In this document: positions 1 to 6,997 of the stretch, in pieces
Layout: each line of letters begins with the position of its first letter
How positions within the stretch are numbered: position 1 is the first letter of the stretch
Assembly (NCBI GenBank): GCA_030658975.1
Contig: JAUSBL010000129.1
Span: forward strand, 1 to 42,266
From: Candidatus Latescibacterota bacterium
GTDB lineage: Bacteria > Krumholzibacteriota > Krumholzibacteriia > LZORAL124-64-63
Direction: 5' to 3'
DNA: 42,266 bases
The notes under the pieces: model-generated
What the model was told of the DNA's origin: nothing
Database searches by the model: none
Seen by the model: only the letters and a program-made list of their open reading frames with translations
Position numbers and translations under genes: made by a program

Positions 1-1353
1 GTCGCCCTGTCGGTGGCCGGCGTGGCAGTCGTCACCGAGCGCAGCACCCGTCGCACCCTGCAGGCGGAGATGCAGATGCGCCTGGTGCTCGAGGCCCGCA
101 ACCTGGCCCTGCTCAGCACGGACGCCCTGCTGGCGGAGTACCCGGAACTGACCCTCTACCCCGCCGTGCGTGAGATGCTGGACCGGCAGAAGCACCTGAC
201 CATGGCCGTTGTCCTGGACCACGCGGGGCGGGTCCAGGGCCACACGGACCTGCGACTGCTGGGCCAGCCGGATCCCGCCCTCGAGCAGTTGACACCGTTG
301 CCCGACCGGGGCAGCCTGCGCGGCGACGAGGCGCTGCTCGGCAACCCGCAGACCCTGGCCATTCGCGCTCCGGTTCGCCACCAGAACGGCCAGCTGCTCG
401 GTTCGGTGGTGGTCGGCCAGCAGCGCGACCACGTCAGCAGCGTCCTGGCAGCGACGCGTCGACAATTGCTCTGGCTGGCCGCGGCGCTGGCCGTGATCGG
501 CGGGCTGACGGCGGTCGGTCTGATGAGCCGCCTGCTGCGGCCGGTCGACGTCCTGCGCCGGGGGCTCGAACGGATCGGTGCCGGCGATCTCGACACGCCC
601 ATCAATCTGAGCGACCGCACCGAGCTCGGCATGCTGGCCGGCACCATGAACACCATGGCGAGCCAGCTGAAAACCTCGCGCGCGGAATCGCAGGCCAAGG
701 AAGAAGAGATCGTACGGACCCAGCACGACCTCATCGAAGCCCTGTGTGTCGTCGTCGAGGGGCGCTCGCAGGAAACGGCGAGCCATACCGTCCGCGTCGG
801 TCAGACGTCGGCCATGCTGGCGCATCTCGCCGGTCTCGGGACGGAGCAGGTCGAGTTGCTGCGGCAGGCTGCGCCGATGCACGACCTGGGCAAGATCGCC
901 ATTCCGGACGCCATCCTGAACAAGCCGGGCAAGCTCACCGACGAGGAGTACCGCCTGATGCAGACCCACGCCAGCGTGGGGCACCGGATCCTCGACCAGT
1001 CCGACCGCGCGCTGCTCAAGGCGGCGGCCATCGTCGCCCACGACCATCACGAGCGCTGGGACGGCCGGGGTTACCCGCGGGGGTTGCGCGGCGAGTCCAT
1101 CCACGTCTTCGGCCGCATCGTGTCGATCTGCGACGTCTTCGACGCCCTCACCAGCGACCGTGTCTACCGCCCCGCCATGCCGATGTCCAAGGCGCTGGCC
1201 ATCATGAAGGAAGGCCGAGGCACGCAGTTCGACCCCCGGCTGCTGGACCTCTTCCTGGACGCCGTGATGCAGTCCCAGGCCCTGCTGGCCGACTTCGACG
1301 ACGGTGGCGCCGTCGAGGAACTCCTGGACGCGTTGCCCGTGGGTCACTCCTAG
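1..1353 (+). CDS. HD-GYP domain cyclic-di-GMP phosphodiesterase with HAMP (5' partial)
   Basis: Membrane-anchored signalling enzyme expected to hydrolyse c-di-GMP in the cytoplasm. The reading frame is open at base 1, so the N-terminus lies outside the window; the GTG at 13 falls inside what looks like the end of a first membrane helix. Visible order: extracytoplasmic sensor region (about residues 10-150 counted from base 13), second membrane helix (about 151-172), HAMP segment (about 173-225), short coiled stretch, then the HD-GYP domain (about 235-425). The metal-binding HD pair is in MHDLGKIAIP and the GYP signature in HHERWDGRGYP; both are complete, so an active enzyme is likely. It ends in a plain TAG with no obvious terminator before the next gene. 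Nothing in the sequence identifies the sensed signal. Confidence 0.9.
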   Translation, partial: VALSVAGVAVVTERSTRRTLQAEMQMRLVLEARNLALLSTDALLAEYPELTLYPAVREMLDRQKHLTMAVVLDHAGRVQGHTDLRLLGQPDPALEQLTPLPDRGSLRGDEALLGNPQTLAIRAPVRHQNGQLLGSVVVGQQRDHVSSVLAATRRQLLWLAAALAVIGGLTAVGLMSRLLRPVDVLRRGLERIGAGDLDTPINLSDRTELGMLAGTMNTMASQLKTSRAESQAKEEEIVRTQHDLIEALCVVVEGRSQETASHTVRVGQTSAMLAHLAGLGTEQVELLRQAAPMHDLGKIAIPDAILNKPGKLTDEEYRLMQTHASVGHRILDQSDRALLKAAAIVAHDHHERWDGRGYPRGLRGESIHVFGRIVSICDVFDALTSDRVYRPAMPMSKALAIMKEGRGTQFDPRLLDLFLDAVMQSQALLADFDDGGAVEELLDALPVGHS

Positions 1354-1450
1354 CGCACATTCCATCGTACTGTTACAATCGATGCCTCGCCTCTGAGGTC
1401 TTCGCAACGGACCGGCATTCGTATTCCCATAGCACGGACGGGTGAATTTC

Positions 1451-1870
1451 ATGTTCAAGACGATGAAGTTCGCTGTGTCGCTGGGGTCGCTGATGCTGTT
1501 CGCCGCATCATGCGGGATCCTCGGTCCCGGAGACGACGCGCCGCCCCCCTATGTGATCGAAGTCGAAGCCGTGACGTTCAGCACGCCAGTATCAAGCCAG
1601 GATACGTTGCGCATCCGATTCCACGGGTGGGCCGGTACGAACTCGTGTGAGGGCTTCTATCGGATGTCGGTGACGCCGTTCCAGGATGGCGCCATCTTCA
1701 AGCTGTGGGGACACGTATGGACGGGTGGCGGAGAAGCCACATGTAATGATGTGATGATCGCACTCGTCGAGTTCTATGACGTCCCGAATCCGGATCCGGG
1801 CTATTTCCACATCGTCGTCATTCAGCCCGATGGAAGCGAGCTCAACTCCTGGGCGGAAATCAGCGAATAG
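1451..1870 (+). CDS. Putative small lipoprotein, unknown function
   Basis: About 139 aa. The N-terminus has a short basic region, a hydrophobic core and a lipobox-like FAASC with Cys at about residue 21, so export and lipidation are predicted. The mature part is beta-rich and acidic with two further cysteines; I do not recognise the family. ATG at 1451 is preferred over GTG at 1442 because GGACGGG (1436-1442) is then 8 nt upstream. Codon use (GAT, AAT, TAT, TTC/ATC mixes) is visibly less GC-extreme than the neighbours, which could mean recent acquisition. A TACAAT at 1374-1379 could be a -10 box but has no good -35. It could also be a lineage-specific orphan. Confidence 0.65.
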   Translation: MFKTMKFAVSLGSLMLFAASCGILGPGDDAPPPYVIEVEAVTFSTPVSSQDTLRIRFHGWAGTNSCEGFYRMSVTPFQDGAIFKLWGHVWTGGGEATCNDVMIALVEFYDVPNPDPGYFHIVVIQPDGSELNSWAEISE

Positions 1871-1888
1871 CGGACAGTAGCCCCCTCT

Positions 1889-2161
1889 TCAATCCGACCT
1901 GCGCCGACGCCCGTGCCGCGCCGGCGAAACATCGATGGACAGCGCGATCACGAGACCGACGATCGGCCACAGCGTCCAGCGCCCGGCGAACCAGTGCTGG
2001 ACCGCGCTGTACCAGAGCAGTGTGGTTGGCAGGAAGATGAACCCGAGGACCGGCCACAGGGCGATGCGGAAGATGCCGTGGAACCATCCTGTGAACAGCC
2101 ACAGCAGGATCACGACCAGCCGCGGTGCGGTGAGTGCGAGCAGAGTGAACAGGCACGGCAT
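1889..2161 (-). CDS. Small conserved-type membrane protein
   Basis: 90 aa with three hydrophobic segments (about residues 3-22, 30-50 and 62-78) and a basic C-terminal tail ending RRRRSD. It resembles the short membrane proteins of unknown function, common in bacteria, that have the pattern LLWLFTGWF...LWPVLGFIFLPTTLLWY, but no role is known. GGAGGA on the minus strand lies about 6 nt before the ATG, supporting this start. It is convergent with the lipoprotein gene, 18 nt away. No partner or operon is visible. Confidence 0.6.
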   Translation of the reverse strand: MPCLFTLLALTAPRLVVILLWLFTGWFHGIFRIALWPVLGFIFLPTTLLWYSAVQHWFAGRWTLWPIVGLVIALSIDVSPARHGRRRRSD

Positions 2162-2247
2162 GGATGCTCCTCCGGATCGATGGTTCGCCTGCGATTGTAG
2201 GCGGCGGGAAAGTCCGCGCCAATCAATTTACGGCAGGATACGGGTTC

Positions 2248-2297
2248 AACGGCCGTGAATATGCCCGGAACGGGGCGGATCCGGCCGTTTCCGCCCC
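2248..2297 (+). promoter_or_regulatory. Two mutually exclusive leader hairpins
   Basis: GGGGCGGA (2272-2279) pairs with TCCGCCCC (2290-2297). The loop of that hairpin holds CGGCCGTT (2282-2289), which is an exact complement of the upstream AACGGCCG (2248-2255). The RNA can therefore form one hairpin, the other, or a pseudoknot. It lies in the leader of the GNAT gene. A regulatory role is inference only. Confidence 0.35.
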
Positions 2298-2330
2298 TCC
2301 TTGCACACCGCCCCCCCGCAGAGCATCTTT

Positions 2331-2347
2331 CCCCCTGAAGAAGGGGG
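2331..2347 (+). promoter_or_regulatory. Ribosome-binding site inside a small hairpin
   Basis: CCCCC (2331-2335) can pair with GGGGG (2343-2347) across a 7-nt loop. The GGGGG is part of the only Shine-Dalgarno-like sequence (AAGGGGG, 2341-2347) before the GNAT start, so the hairpin would hide it. Confidence 0.4.
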
Positions 2348-2357
2348 ATCCGTGACC

Positions 2358-2861
2358 ATGCTCATCAGCAACCTGTCGACATCCGACCGCACCTGGGTCC
2401 GTGAACGCACCGAGCTGCTGTTCGGCGGCGATACCGTGGTCAGCCGGGACATCGTGCACCAGCCGGCGGATCTGCCCGGCTTCATCGCCCGCGAGGGAGG
2501 GGAGCGGGTCGGTCTGGCGACCTTCAAGGTCGCGGGCGAGGTCTGCGAGCTGGTGACCCTGGACGCCCTGTGCCAGTGGTGCGGCGTCGGCACCGGACTG
2601 CTGGAGGCGGTGGAGAAGGCCGCCCGCGCCGCCGGCTGCGCGCGGATGTGGCTGATCACCACCAACGACAACATCGACGCCCTGCGCTTCTTCCAGAGGC
2701 GCGGCTACCACATCACTTGCGTGCGTCCCGACGGGATGCAGGCGATCCGCGCCCTGAAGCCGGGCATCCCCGTGACCGGCCACTACGACATCCCCATCCG
2801 CGACGAGATCGAGATGGAGAAGCCGCTCGACGCCCGCGGTCAGGGCTGGCACGTCGTCTGA
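2358..2861 (+). CDS. GNAT family N-acetyltransferase
   Basis: About 167 aa from the ATG at 2358 (GTG at 2352 is an alternative in the same frame). The acetyl-CoA binding motif A is present as CQWCGVGTGLLEAVEKAARA, followed by the usual motif B helix region (NIDALRFFQRRGYHI). Acetyl transfer from acetyl-CoA to a small molecule or protein is expected, with the substrate unknown. The C-terminal tail after the GNAT core (about 30 aa, ending QGWHVV) is charged. It is 11 nt upstream of the asparaginase-like gene, so the two are probably cotranscribed. The RBS is in a small hairpin (see separate entry). Confidence 0.85.
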   Translation: MLISNLSTSDRTWVRERTELLFGGDTVVSRDIVHQPADLPGFIAREGGERVGLATFKVAGEVCELVTLDALCQWCGVGTGLLEAVEKAARAAGCARMWLITTNDNIDALRFFQRRGYHITCVRPDGMQAIRALKPGIPVTGHYDIPIRDEIEMEKPLDARGQGWHVV

Positions 2862-2872
2862 GAGAGGCCGCG

Positions 2873-3361
2873 ATGACCATCCGCATCTTCGCCACCGGCG
2901 GGACCTTCGACAAGGAGTACAACGAGCGCGACGGCTCGCTGTACTTCCGGGACACGCACGTGCAGGAGATGCTGCGCAAGGGCCGTTGCCGCGTGCCGGT
3001 CGAGCTGCGCACCCTGATGATGATCGACTCGCTGGAGATGACCGACGGCGACCGCGCGACGATCCTCGACAACTGCCTGCGCTGCCCGCACGAGCGCATC
3101 GTGGTCACCCACGGCACCGACACCATGGAGACCACGGCGCGGCTGCTCGGCCCCGCCATCGCCGACAAGACGGTCGTCCTGGTCGGGGCGATGGTGCCCT
3201 ACACCTTCGGCAGTTCCGACGGCTTATTCAACCTGGGCGCGGCCGTCGCCTTCGCCCAGTCCCTGCCCCACGGCGTCTACGTGGCGATGAACGGCCGGGT
3301 CTTCCCGTGGGACAACGTCATGAAGAACAAGGAGATCGGAGAGTTCACGGAGCGGAGCTAG
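2873..3361 (+). CDS. Single-domain asparaginase-like protein
   Basis: 162 aa, matching only the N-terminal domain of L-asparaginases (full enzymes are about 330 aa). The first catalytic threonine motif is at the extreme N-terminus (FATGGTFDKEY) and the second is intact (VVTHGTDTMETTA). The sequence ends naturally after NKEIGEFTERS, at the point where a domain linker would start in full enzymes. Stand-alone N-domain proteins of this kind are known, so this is probably not a truncation. Hydrolysis of asparagine or a related amide is possible but unproven without the second domain. It follows the GNAT gene by 11 nt. Its TAG overlaps the stop of the convergent DUF523 gene in the palindrome CTAG (3358-3361). 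Confidence 0.8.
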   Translation: MTIRIFATGGTFDKEYNERDGSLYFRDTHVQEMLRKGRCRVPVELRTLMMIDSLEMTDGDRATILDNCLRCPHERIVVTHGTDTMETTARLLGPAIADKTVVLVGAMVPYTFGSSDGLFNLGAAVAFAQSLPHGVYVAMNGRVFPWDNVMKNKEIGEFTERS

Positions 3362-3867
3362 CGGCTCCGCCCGCCGGCATGCGAGCGGGCGCGCTCCAGG
3401 AAGTCCTCGACCTCGGCCGCGGAGACCAGGTCCTCGTCCCTCACCAGCGGCATCCCCGGCGCCGCCCGTCGCAGGGCCAGCACGAACAAGCCGTCGCCCG
3501 GCACGGGAATCCCGCCCGCTTCGCGGGCGACCGCGGCATCGCCGATCCCGCAGCTGGGCGAGCGGGCCTTCAGCACCGCCCCGGCGATCCCCTGCGCCAG
3601 CAAGTCCGCGACCCGCCCGCGGGCCCAGGCGTCCATCCTCGCGGTCCAGTCCTGCCCGGTCTCGGCGCCCACCATCCGCGGCGCCTCCGGCGCGCCCACC
3701 AGGTCCACCGCCTCGCGCGGCACCGTCATCCCGACCTCGACCTCGGGACAGACCGCCACCAGCTCCGCCCGCGCCGCCAGCAGCTCCCGCACCGCCGCGC
3801 ACGGCTTCGACTTCCCGTCGTACCGCACCGCTTCACCCAGCAGGCACCGGCTCACCGCGATCCTCAT
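3358..3867 (-). CDS. DUF523 (TudS-like) iron-sulfur protein
   Basis: 169 aa. It carries the three cysteine motifs of DUF523: SRCLLGEAVRYDG near the N-terminus, VCPEVEVGM in the middle and SPSCG at about residue 105. In the characterised thiouracil desulfurase TudS of this family such cysteines hold a 4Fe-4S cluster, so a desulfurase-type reaction on a thiolated nucleobase or similar compound is plausible. Its ATG overlaps the stop of the upstream DUF523-DUF1722 gene by 4 nt (ATGA), so translation is probably coupled. The two DUF523 domains are paralogous but clearly divergent. Confidence 0.85.
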   Translation of the reverse strand: MRIAVSRCLLGEAVRYDGKSKPCAAVRELLAARAELVAVCPEVEVGMTVPREAVDLVGAPEAPRMVGAETGQDWTARMDAWARGRVADLLAQGIAGAVLKARSPSCGIGDAAVAREAGGIPVPGDGLFVLALRRAAPGMPLVRDEDLVSAAEVEDFLERARSHAGGRSR

Positions 3868-4826
3868 ACGTGGTTCCGCAGGAGCAACTCCCGGGGATGC
3901 GGGTTCAGGTAGGATTGATCGCGGATGTAGGCGATGTCGTGCAGCCCGATGTAGTGCTTCACGAGCGTCATGGGCACGATGAGCGGCACCAGCCCCGCCC
4001 GGTGGTCCGCGATCACCTCGGTCACGCGCCGCCGTTCCTCGTCCGCGACGTGCCCGCGCAGGTACCCGACGATGTGCAGCAACGCGTTGCCGTGGCGGCT
4101 CGGCGTGGCGTGCACGGCGAGGGCCGCCATGAAGCCGGCGAGGTAGAGCTCGCGGAAGGCGGCCGGGGTGTGGTCCTTGATCGCGGCCACCAGCCGGCCC
4201 AGCTCGCGGTAGTGCTGCGGGCTGTGGGCCATCAGCAGGTACTTCTCGCGGCTGTGGAAGGCGACGGCGTCGCCGCGCGTCCACTTGCCCAGGAAGAGCC
4301 GCGTCGCGCGGTGGTAGGCGAAGACCCGCTCGATGAAGTTTTCGCGCAGCTTCGCGTCGTGGAGCCGGCCCTCCTCCTCCAGGGGGAGCAGGGGATTGGC
4401 CCGCGCGAAGGCGTCGGCGAAAAGGCCGCGCCCGCTGCGCTCGGGCATGCCGCCGGGGTTGCGGACCTTGACGCGCCAGGCGCCGCAGCTCGGCGAGTCC
4501 TTCTTGAAGACGAAGCCGCAGAGGTCCTCGCCGCCCAGCTCCTTCACCCGCGACCGCGACCAGCGGCGCATGCGCTCGGTCCAGTCCTCGCCGCTGCGGC
4601 TGCCGACCATGCGCGGCGCCGCGGCGTCGCCCGTCAGGTGGACCGACTCGCGGGGGATGCCCATGCCGACTTCGGCCTCCGGGCAGACCGGCACCAGTTC
4701 CAGCCAGCGGCCCAGCTCGTCGGTGAGGTAGCGGTCGTGCTTGTGGCCGGCGTCGAAGCGCACTTTGCGGCCCAGCAGGCAGGAACTGACGCCCACGCGG
4801 ATCAAGTCGCGGTCGGACTCTATCAC
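3864..4826 (-). CDS. DUF523-DUF1722 fusion protein
   Basis: 320 aa from a GTG at 4826, chosen because GGAGG (4835-4839, minus strand) is 8 nt upstream; the frame stays open further 5' but the extra residues are unlike the family. Residues about 8-150 are a DUF523 domain with SSCLLGRKVRFD, VCPEAEVGMG and KDSPSCG. Residues about 170-310 are a DUF1722 (YbgA-like) domain with FAYHRATRLFLGKWTRGD, KYLLMAHSPQHYRELG and a C-terminal VKHYIGLHDIAYIRDQSYL. The fusion is widespread, often near photolyase or DNA-repair genes, but none is adjacent here. The function of DUF1722 is unknown. It is first in a two-gene operon with the shorter DUF523 gene. Confidence 0.87.
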   Translation of the reverse strand: MIESDRDLIRVGVSSCLLGRKVRFDAGHKHDRYLTDELGRWLELVPVCPEAEVGMGIPRESVHLTGDAAAPRMVGSRSGEDWTERMRRWSRSRVKELGGEDLCGFVFKKDSPSCGAWRVKVRNPGGMPERSGRGLFADAFARANPLLPLEEEGRLHDAKLRENFIERVFAYHRATRLFLGKWTRGDAVAFHSREKYLLMAHSPQHYRELGRLVAAIKDHTPAAFRELYLAGFMAALAVHATPSRHGNALLHIVGYLRGHVADEERRRVTEVIADHRAGLVPLIVPMTLVKHYIGLHDIAYIRDQSYLNPHPRELLLRNHV

Positions 4827-4967
4827 AATCAGCACCTCCGGGTCGGGTCCGGAGGATCGCACGGCCCGGGCGGGGGGCCTAGTCCGCAATTCGGGCTGGC
4901 CCGCGCGGGGGGGGACCGTCTATGCTGGCCGGGCCGCCGCCCCGAGCGGGCGGCCAAGGAGGTTGTC

Positions 4968-5417
4968 ATGCTGCGCGCCGCCGCCGGTCTCGTCCTGGGA
5001 TACCTCGTTATGGCGGGTACGGTCGTCATTCTGATGAGCCTGGCCTGGATGGCGACCGGTCCCGGGTTCGCTTTCCGCGGCGGTTCGCTGGACACCTCGA
5101 CGGGCTGGTCGCTGCTGAGCATGGGGCTCGGCCTGGTCTGCGCCGGCTTCGGAGGCCGAGTCGCCGCCCGGTTCTCGTCCCATGCGGTGCCGCTTCTGGC
5201 AGGGGTCGTGTTCGTGCTCGGCCTGCTGTCCGCGTTCGGACCGGCGCCGGACCGGCCGGCGCTCGAGAAGCCCGTCGCCGAGCTGAGCGTGTTCGAGGCC
5301 GCCTCCTACGCCGTCCAGCCGCAGTGGTACCGTTACGCCATCCCCCTGGTCGGGGCGGCCGGCGTGCTGCTCGGCGGCGCCTGGCGCCGAACCCGGCACA
5401 TTCCGCCCGGATCCTGA
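4968..5417 (+). CDS. Four-helix membrane protein, unknown function
   Basis: 149 aa. Hydrophobic segments lie at about residues 4-27, 48-63, 72-90 and 125-139; a soluble loop rich in Pro, Glu and Asp (GPAPDRPALEKPVAELSVFE) separates the last two. A clear AAGGAGG (4956-4962) is 5 nt before the ATG. It is transcribed divergently from the DUF523-DUF1722 gene. I do not recognise a family; the overall shape resembles small integral proteins of unknown role found beside many operons. Confidence 0.65.
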   Translation: MLRAAAGLVLGYLVMAGTVVILMSLAWMATGPGFAFRGGSLDTSTGWSLLSMGLGLVCAGFGGRVAARFSSHAVPLLAGVVFVLGLLSAFGPAPDRPALEKPVAELSVFEAASYAVQPQWYRYAIPLVGAAGVLLGGAWRRTRHIPPGS

Positions 5418-5656
5418 CCGCTTTTCGCGTCCTGCACCGCCCGGTAGGGACCGGCCGGACGCCGCCGCCGGGGGCGCCCGGAACCGGTGCGGAACGATCG
5501 GGAATCATGGGAAACGATCCCCCCTTCCGCGGAAGATGGTCGCCGCCGTGGCTGCCGACGTATTTTTCCTCGTTCGGCCCCCTTTCCGGCTGAAATCTTG
5601 CTGATCCTTCTCGTCCCGCGCTGCGGGTGATGTCGATTCACGACGAGGAGGGATTC

Positions 5657-6760
5657 ATGAAGAAATGGACAACGATCCTGGTGATCACGCTGACCTGCCT
5701 GGCCGCCGCCACGGCGATCGCCGGGCAGGATAGCAAGGACCAGCGCCTCGACCTCAAGAGCTTCCTGGACATGAACCGCGTGCACGGGCCGGCGTACTCC
5801 GGCCGTTCGCCCTCGATCACCCCCCGCTCGATGTTCGAGGGCTTCGAGGGAGGCGCGATCCCCGCCGGCTGGGTCGCCGACGTCACCAACCCGTCCCGCA
5901 CGTGGAGCGTGAGCGGCGCGACCTCGACCGGCGCGCTCGAGGGCGATTTCTGCGCCTACGTGGGCTATGACCTGAGCGTCTTCCAGGACGAGATGATCTC
6001 GTTCGACCAGACCATCGACGTGTCCGGAGGGTCATCCGTGCTGAGCTTCTGGATGGCCGGCAGCCGCGGCGACACCTGGTCGGCGAACGCGGCCGAGACC
6101 GTCGAGATCGACGGCGTGACCGTCTTCGACTTCGACAGCGCCACGAGCTCGCAGTTCATCTGGGAGAAGTTCTTCGTCGACCTGGGCGCCTACGACGGCC
6201 AGACCGTGACGATCACCTTCCGCTACCGCGGCGTCGACGGCGACCTGCACGTGCTGGACGCCGTGACGGTCGACGACGGCACGGGCTACGACGTGCCGCC
6301 GCCGCCGCCGTCGCCGGCGAACGACCTCTGCGCCGGGGCGACCGACCTGCAGGAGCAGAGCCTGACGGTCTTCGACCTCGACCTGTGCCTCTACGCCAAC
6401 GACTACACGCCCGGCGTCTTCGGCGCCAGCTGCACGGGTTGGGGCGCCAACGGCCCGGACGCGACCTACAAGATCCACCTGGGCCAGGGCGAGAGCTTCA
6501 CGGTGTGCGAAGCGCCGACCTCCACCTACATCGACCTGGCGATCTACGCCGTCACCGACTGCGCGGACGCCCAGGCGACCTGCGTGGCCGGCGACGACAG
6601 CGGCAACCCCGAGTGCATCAGCTTCGTGGCGCCGGCCACGGGCTGGTACTACCTGATCGTGGACGCCTACAGCGGCTGCGGGATGGTCACCGTCACCATC
6701 GACTCGCCCGTCGCCAACGAGGACGAGTCCTGGGGCGCGGTCAAGGCCATCTACAGGTAG
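5657..6760 (+). CDS. Secreted choice-of-anchor J-like / PPC-like two-domain protein
   Basis: 367 aa. The start ATG at 5657 follows GAGGAGG and opens a standard signal peptide (MKKWTTILVITLTCLAAATA, cleavage near AIAG). Residues about 65-215 look like a choice-of-anchor J / MAM-like jelly-roll (FEGFEGGAIPAGWV near its start, VTITFRYRGVDGD near its end). A Pro-rich linker (PPPPPSPAND) leads to a PPC-like beta domain (about 225-355) with three spaced Cys pairs (DLC/LDLC, ASC, TDC...ATC). It ends SWGAVKAIYR rather than with an NPFNP tail. Likely exported to the surface or medium; carbohydrate or protein binding is a guess from fold only. Confidence 0.75.
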   Translation: MKKWTTILVITLTCLAAATAIAGQDSKDQRLDLKSFLDMNRVHGPAYSGRSPSITPRSMFEGFEGGAIPAGWVADVTNPSRTWSVSGATSTGALEGDFCAYVGYDLSVFQDEMISFDQTIDVSGGSSVLSFWMAGSRGDTWSANAAETVEIDGVTVFDFDSATSSQFIWEKFFVDLGAYDGQTVTITFRYRGVDGDLHVLDAVTVDDGTGYDVPPPPPSPANDLCAGATDLQEQSLTVFDLDLCLYANDYTPGVFGASCTGWGANGPDATYKIHLGQGESFTVCEAPTSTYIDLAIYAVTDCADAQATCVAGDDSGNPECISFVAPATGWYYLIVDAYSGCGMVTVTIDSPVANEDESWGAVKAIYR

Positions 6761-6779
6761 TTTGCCGATTCCGGTAGCG

Positions 6780-6809
6780 GCGGCCGCCATCCCGCGGGAT
6801 GGCGGCCGC
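6780..6809 (+). terminator. Probable terminator hairpin after the secreted protein gene
   Basis: A 14-bp perfect palindromic stem (GCGGCCGCCATCCC at 6780-6793 with its complement at 6796-6809), 20 nt after the stop and followed by only TTT. Strong stem but a poor U-tract. Confidence 0.55.
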
Positions 6810-6826
6810 TTTGCGTGATCGCTGCC

Positions 6827-6840
6827 CGGTTTCGAAACCG
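6827..6840. promoter_or_regulatory. 14-bp perfect palindrome, candidate operator
   Basis: CGGTTTCGAAACCG is a perfect palindrome 39 bp upstream of the presumed -35 box of the decarboxylase operon. The size and position suit a dimeric transcription factor site. No second copy was noticed in the window. Confidence 0.35.
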
Positions 6841-6879
6841 TGGATCCGTGCCGCGCGACGCGGTGCGCCGCGGCCTGCC

Positions 6880-6907
6880 TTGACTTTCGATCTCCGCCAT
6901 TTATCGT
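6880..6907 (+). promoter_or_regulatory. Likely promoter of the decarboxylase operon
   Basis: TTGACT (6880-6885), 16-bp spacer, TATCGT (6902-6907). This predicts a start near 6914, right at the beginning of a stable leader hairpin. Confidence 0.45.
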
Positions 6908-6914
6908 AGGACCT

Positions 6915-6975
6915 GCGTCCCCACGGCCTGTCGACCGGGACCCTCAGCCCGCGGCCGTGAAGACCCCGGGGACGC
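6915..6975 (+). promoter_or_regulatory. Structured 5' leader of the decarboxylase mRNA
   Basis: GCGTCCCC-ACGGCC (6915-6928) pairs with GGCCGT (6953-6958) and GGGGACGC (6968-6975), giving 14 bp with a 9-nt one-sided bulge. It begins almost at the predicted transcript 5' end and lies upstream of, not over, the AAGGAG RBS. It may protect the mRNA or regulate; no known riboswitch consensus was recognised. Confidence 0.4.
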
Positions 6976-6997
6976 GATCTGCGCACAAGGAGACAAC

